This document shows, piece after piece, positions 5,677 to 7,749 of a stretch of DNA of 7,749 nt. Origin of the DNA: Syntrophomonadaceae bacterium (GTDB lineage: Bacteria > Bacillota > Syntrophomonadia > Syntrophomonadales > Syntrophothermaceae); contig JARYMO010000062.1 of the NCBI GenBank assembly GCA_029907055.1, positions 1 to 7,749 on the forward strand. Direction: 5' to 3'. The translations under genes and the position numbers were made by a program. Below the pieces are notes generated by a model. That model made no database searches. It saw only the letters and a program-made list of their open reading frames with translations, and had not been told where the DNA came from. The stretch's first letter is position 1, and each line of letters begins with the position of its first letter.

Positions 5677-6768
5677 TCACTCTCTGCTTGTTCTGTGCGC
5701 CGGGGCCGATTTCCTGCCCCGGCCTGGTGCGTTTTTCGCCCGCAACTGCCCGCAGGCAGCCTCGATGTCGCTGCCGTGCTCCTGCCGCACCGGCGCCCTG
5801 ACGCCGCCGGCTTCCACTTCCCGCTGGAAGCGTCTCACCTCCGCGGCCGAGGGCCGTCGGTACGGTGACCCGCTCACCGGGTTGTAGGGGATGAGGTTGA
5901 CATTCGCGCGCAACGACCGCGCGAAACGCGCCAGGGCACGGGCATCGCCATTCGAGGTGTTGACCCCCTCCACCAGCACGTACTCGAGGGTGATGCGCCG
6001 CCCGGTGCGCGCGAAATACTCCTGCAGGGCCTGCTCCAGCAGTTCCAGGGGGTACTTGCGGTTCAAGGGCACCAGCACGTCGCGCACCCGGTTGCTGGCG
6101 GCATGGAGGGACACCGCCAGGTTGACCTGCAGCCCCTCCCCGGCCAACCGCCTGATGCCTTCCACCTCTCCCGCCGTGGAGATGGTCACGTGTCGCTGCG
6201 CCATTCCTACGGCAGCCGTATCGGTGAGGATACGCACCGCCTTGAGCACCGCCTCGTAGTTCAACAGCGGCTCCCCCATGCCCATGAATACCACGTTGCG
6301 GATGACCCCGGTCTGCTCCTCCCGGCGCAGCAGGCCGCGCGCCAGCAGGTACTGGCCGACGATCTCGTGCACCCCCAGGTTGCGCCGAAAGCCGGACATG
6401 CCGGTGGCGCAGAGCGGACACCCCACCGGGCACCCCACCTGGGAAGACAGGCACAGCGTAAACCCCGCCTTCCGCGGCTGGGGGATGAGGACCGTCTCCA
6501 CCGTCAGCCCGTCCTCCAGTCCCAGCAGCAGCTTGCGGGTGCCATCCCGCGACTGCCGCTGCAGCTGCAGGACAGGAAGCGTGATAGTGACGCTCTCTGC
6601 CAGCCGACGCCGCAAGGTCAGCGGCAGGTCAGTCATGGCTTCCACCTCTCCCGCTCCCTCGCGGTAGACCCAGCGACAGACCTGGCGCCCGCGGTAGGCC
6701 GGCTCCCCCATGCGCACCAGCAGCTCCTCCATCTCCCGGCATGTCAATCCCACCAGTTCCACCGTCAT
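5677..6768 (-). CDS. rlmN: Dual-specificity RNA methyltransferase RlmN (23S rRNA A2503 / tRNA A37)
   Basis: RlmN is a radical SAM enzyme that methylates C2 of adenosine 2503 in 23S rRNA and of A37 in some tRNAs, supporting translation accuracy. The 363-residue product has the [4Fe-4S] motif CPVGCPLC (C113, C117, C120), the conserved C106 seven residues before the cluster, the GMGEPLLN segment (163-170), SAM-site strands around STAG (197-200) and NLAVSLHA (216-223), and the methyl-carrying cysteine C339 in GSDIEAACGQL. This cysteine pair distinguishes RlmN and Cfr from other radical SAM enzymes; Cfr is less likely given the housekeeping context. A basic tail of about 20 residues follows CGQL. 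The ATG at 6768 overlaps the rsmB stop in an ATGA and has AGGAGGG upstream. A longer reading frame back to 6942 would overlap rsmB and has no homologous sequence. Confidence 0.97.
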   Translation of the reverse strand: MTVELVGLTCREMEELLVRMGEPAYRGRQVCRWVYREGAGEVEAMTDLPLTLRRRLAESVTITLPVLQLQRQSRDGTRKLLLGLEDGLTVETVLIPQPRKAGFTLCLSSQVGCPVGCPLCATGMSGFRRNLGVHEIVGQYLLARGLLRREEQTGVIRNVVFMGMGEPLLNYEAVLKAVRILTDTAAVGMAQRHVTISTAGEVEGIRRLAGEGLQVNLAVSLHAASNRVRDVLVPLNRKYPLELLEQALQEYFARTGRRITLEYVLVEGVNTSNGDARALARFARSLRANVNLIPYNPVSGSPYRRPSAAEVRRFQREVEAGGVRAPVRQEHGSDIEAACGQLRAKNAPGRGRKSAPAHRTSRE

Positions 6769-7749
6769 GCGCCAACCCTCCTCATGCGGGCGATGAACAT
6801 CCCGTCGGTGCCGTACCGCGGCGGGAAAAGGGTGACGAAGCCAGCCGCCGCGGCCCCCTCGTCCTGGTCCTGGAACGGAAAGAACCCCAGCGGCTCCCGC
6901 AGGTCTTCCAACCTGAACCTGCGGTCCGTTTCCAGCAGCCACCGCACCGCCTCCTCGTTCTCCTCCGGTTCCAGGGTGCAGGTGCTGTACACCAGGACCC
7001 CTCCCGGCCTCACCATCCCCGCCGCCGCGGACAACAGTTCCCTCTGCAGGGAGGAGAGCTGTGGGATGTCCTGCTCGCGGCGCTTCCAGCGCAGGTCAGC
7101 CCGCCGGCGCAGCACCCCCAGGCCCGAGCAGGGCGCGTCGAGCACCGCTCCGTCTCCTGCCTGCCATCCGGGCGGCAGGCCCTCCCTGACATCGGCGGCC
7201 AACGCCTCCACGATGGTAACGCCCAGGCGCGCACAGGCGACCCGCAACTGCTCCAGCCTGGCCGGCTGGGATTCGATGGCCCTGACCGTCCCGCAATTCC
7301 CCATCAGTTCCGCCAGGTGGGTGGTCTTGCCCCCTACCCCGGCCGCCAGGTCGTACACCACTTCTCCTGGCCGCGGAGAAAGCGCCGGGGCCACCAGCAT
7401 GGCCCCCTCGTCCTGCACGTAGCACCACCCGCGGGCGAAGGCTTCCAGCTGTCCGGGACCGCGCGGCAGCGAGTGCACCCTCACCGCCCAGGGGACGAGG
7501 GGGCTCGCTTCGCACTCGCACCCCTCCCCGCGCAGGGCGGTCAGCAGTGCGTCGCGCTCCACCCGCAGGCGATTGACGCGCAGGCACAGGTCAGCGGCCC
7601 GGTTGTCGAAAGCAAGGAGCTCTTCCGTCTTCTCGCTCCCGTACCGCTGCAGCCAGCGCACCACCAGCCACTCGGGGTGGGAATAGAAGGTCGAGAGGTA
7701 GGCGACCGGGTCCTGGCGGCGGTCGGGGAAGACGACCCGTTGCCTATCG
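6765..7749 (-). CDS. rsmB: 16S rRNA (cytosine-967-C5) methyltransferase RsmB, 3' part
   Basis: RsmB transfers a methyl group from SAM to C5 of C967 in 16S rRNA. The visible 327 codons run off the right edge, and the N-terminal NusB-like RNA-binding domain is mostly missing. The first visible residues, including YSHPEWLVRWLQRYG, are the well-conserved join before the catalytic domain, so the GTG at 7664 is an internal valine and not a start. Numbering from the first visible codon, the two catalytic cysteines are C207 in LDAPCSGLG (motif IV) and C257 in YSTCTLEPEENE (motif VI). The SAM-binding motif I reads DLAAGVGGKTTHLAE (about 133-147), where the family usually has CAAPGGKT. The C-terminus reads FPPRYGTDGMFIARMRR, normal for the family. 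It overlaps rlmN by 4 nt, so it heads the visible part of the operon. Confidence 0.95.
   Translation of the reverse strand, partial: DRQRVVFPDRRQDPVAYLSTFYSHPEWLVVRWLQRYGSEKTEELLAFDNRAADLCLRVNRLRVERDALLTALRGEGCECEASPLVPWAVRVHSLPRGPGQLEAFARGWCYVQDEGAMLVAPALSPRPGEVVYDLAAGVGGKTTHLAELMGNCGTVRAIESQPARLEQLRVACARLGVTIVEALAADVREGLPPGWQAGDGAVLDAPCSGLGVLRRRADLRWKRREQDIPQLSSLQRELLSAAAGMVRPGGVLVYSTCTLEPEENEEAVRWLLETDRRFRLEDLREPLGFFPFQDQDEGAAAAGFVTLFPPRYGTDGMFIARMRRVGA
6777..6785 (-). promoter_or_regulatory. Ribosome binding site of rlmN inside the end of rsmB
   Basis: The minus strand reads GAGGAGGGT about 8 nt before the rlmN ATG. The bases also encode the Met-Arg-Arg-Val near the RsmB C-terminus. With the 4-nt ATGA overlap, this indicates translational coupling of the two rRNA methyltransferases. 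Confidence 0.7.

Noticed and set aside
6769..6942. N-terminal extension of rlmN
   Set aside because: The extra 58 residues overlap the rsmB coding sequence and are not RlmN-like, while the ATG at 6768 has a good ribosome binding site and the ATGA overlap.
6103..7422. A 439-codon plus-strand open frame antisense to rlmN and rsmB
   Set aside because: It spans the junction of two well-supported genes on the other strand, has biased low-complexity composition and no motif that I recognise.
7662..7664. Start of rsmB at the GTG at 7664
   Set aside because: The reading frame continues open to the window edge with conserved RsmB sequence (YSHPEWLV), so this GTG is an internal valine.

Overview
The window looks like a conserved housekeeping and signalling segment of a high-GC member of the Bacillota (Firmicutes). 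The grounds are the gene order rsmB-rlmN-prpC-prkC-rsgA-rpe, a PASTA-type Ser/Thr kinase next to its PP2C phosphatase, strong purine-rich Shine-Dalgarno sites, and an FMN riboswitch ahead of the riboflavin genes. The order is reminiscent of Moorella/Desulfotomaculum-type clostridia, but I cannot assign a genus. Every supported gene lies on the minus strand, so transcription runs from high to low coordinates.

Layout in the direction of transcription: the 3' part of rsmB (16S rRNA m5C methyltransferase) enters from the right edge and overlaps rlmN (radical SAM 23S rRNA/tRNA m2A methyltransferase) by an ATGA. After an 87-nt gap come prpC (PP2C phosphatase) and prkC (membrane Ser/Thr kinase with three PASTA repeats), then rsgA (ribosome small-subunit GTPase), which overlaps rpe (ribulose-phosphate 3-epimerase), again by an ATGA. 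These six genes are probably one operon combining ribosome modification and assembly with a phosphorylation-based sensor of cell-wall state.

A second transcription unit starts exactly at the end of rpe. A near-consensus sigma-70/sigma-A promoter, whose -35 box contains the rpe stop codon, is followed by a perfect 18-bp palindrome, a complete FMN aptamer and an intrinsic terminator. A pairing that would act as antiterminator is visible. This leader controls ribD (bifunctional deaminase/reductase) and the next gene, whose start codon is the last thing visible at the left edge (probably the riboflavin synthase gene).

I found no mobile element, CRISPR array, tRNA, rRNA or clearly novel system. 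The points most worth a second look are the fully readable riboswitch switch mechanism, the promoter overlapping rpe, the loss in RsgA of the Thr pair just before the P-loop where the B. subtilis homologue is reported to be phosphorylated by PrkC, and a divergent SAM-binding motif in RsmB.
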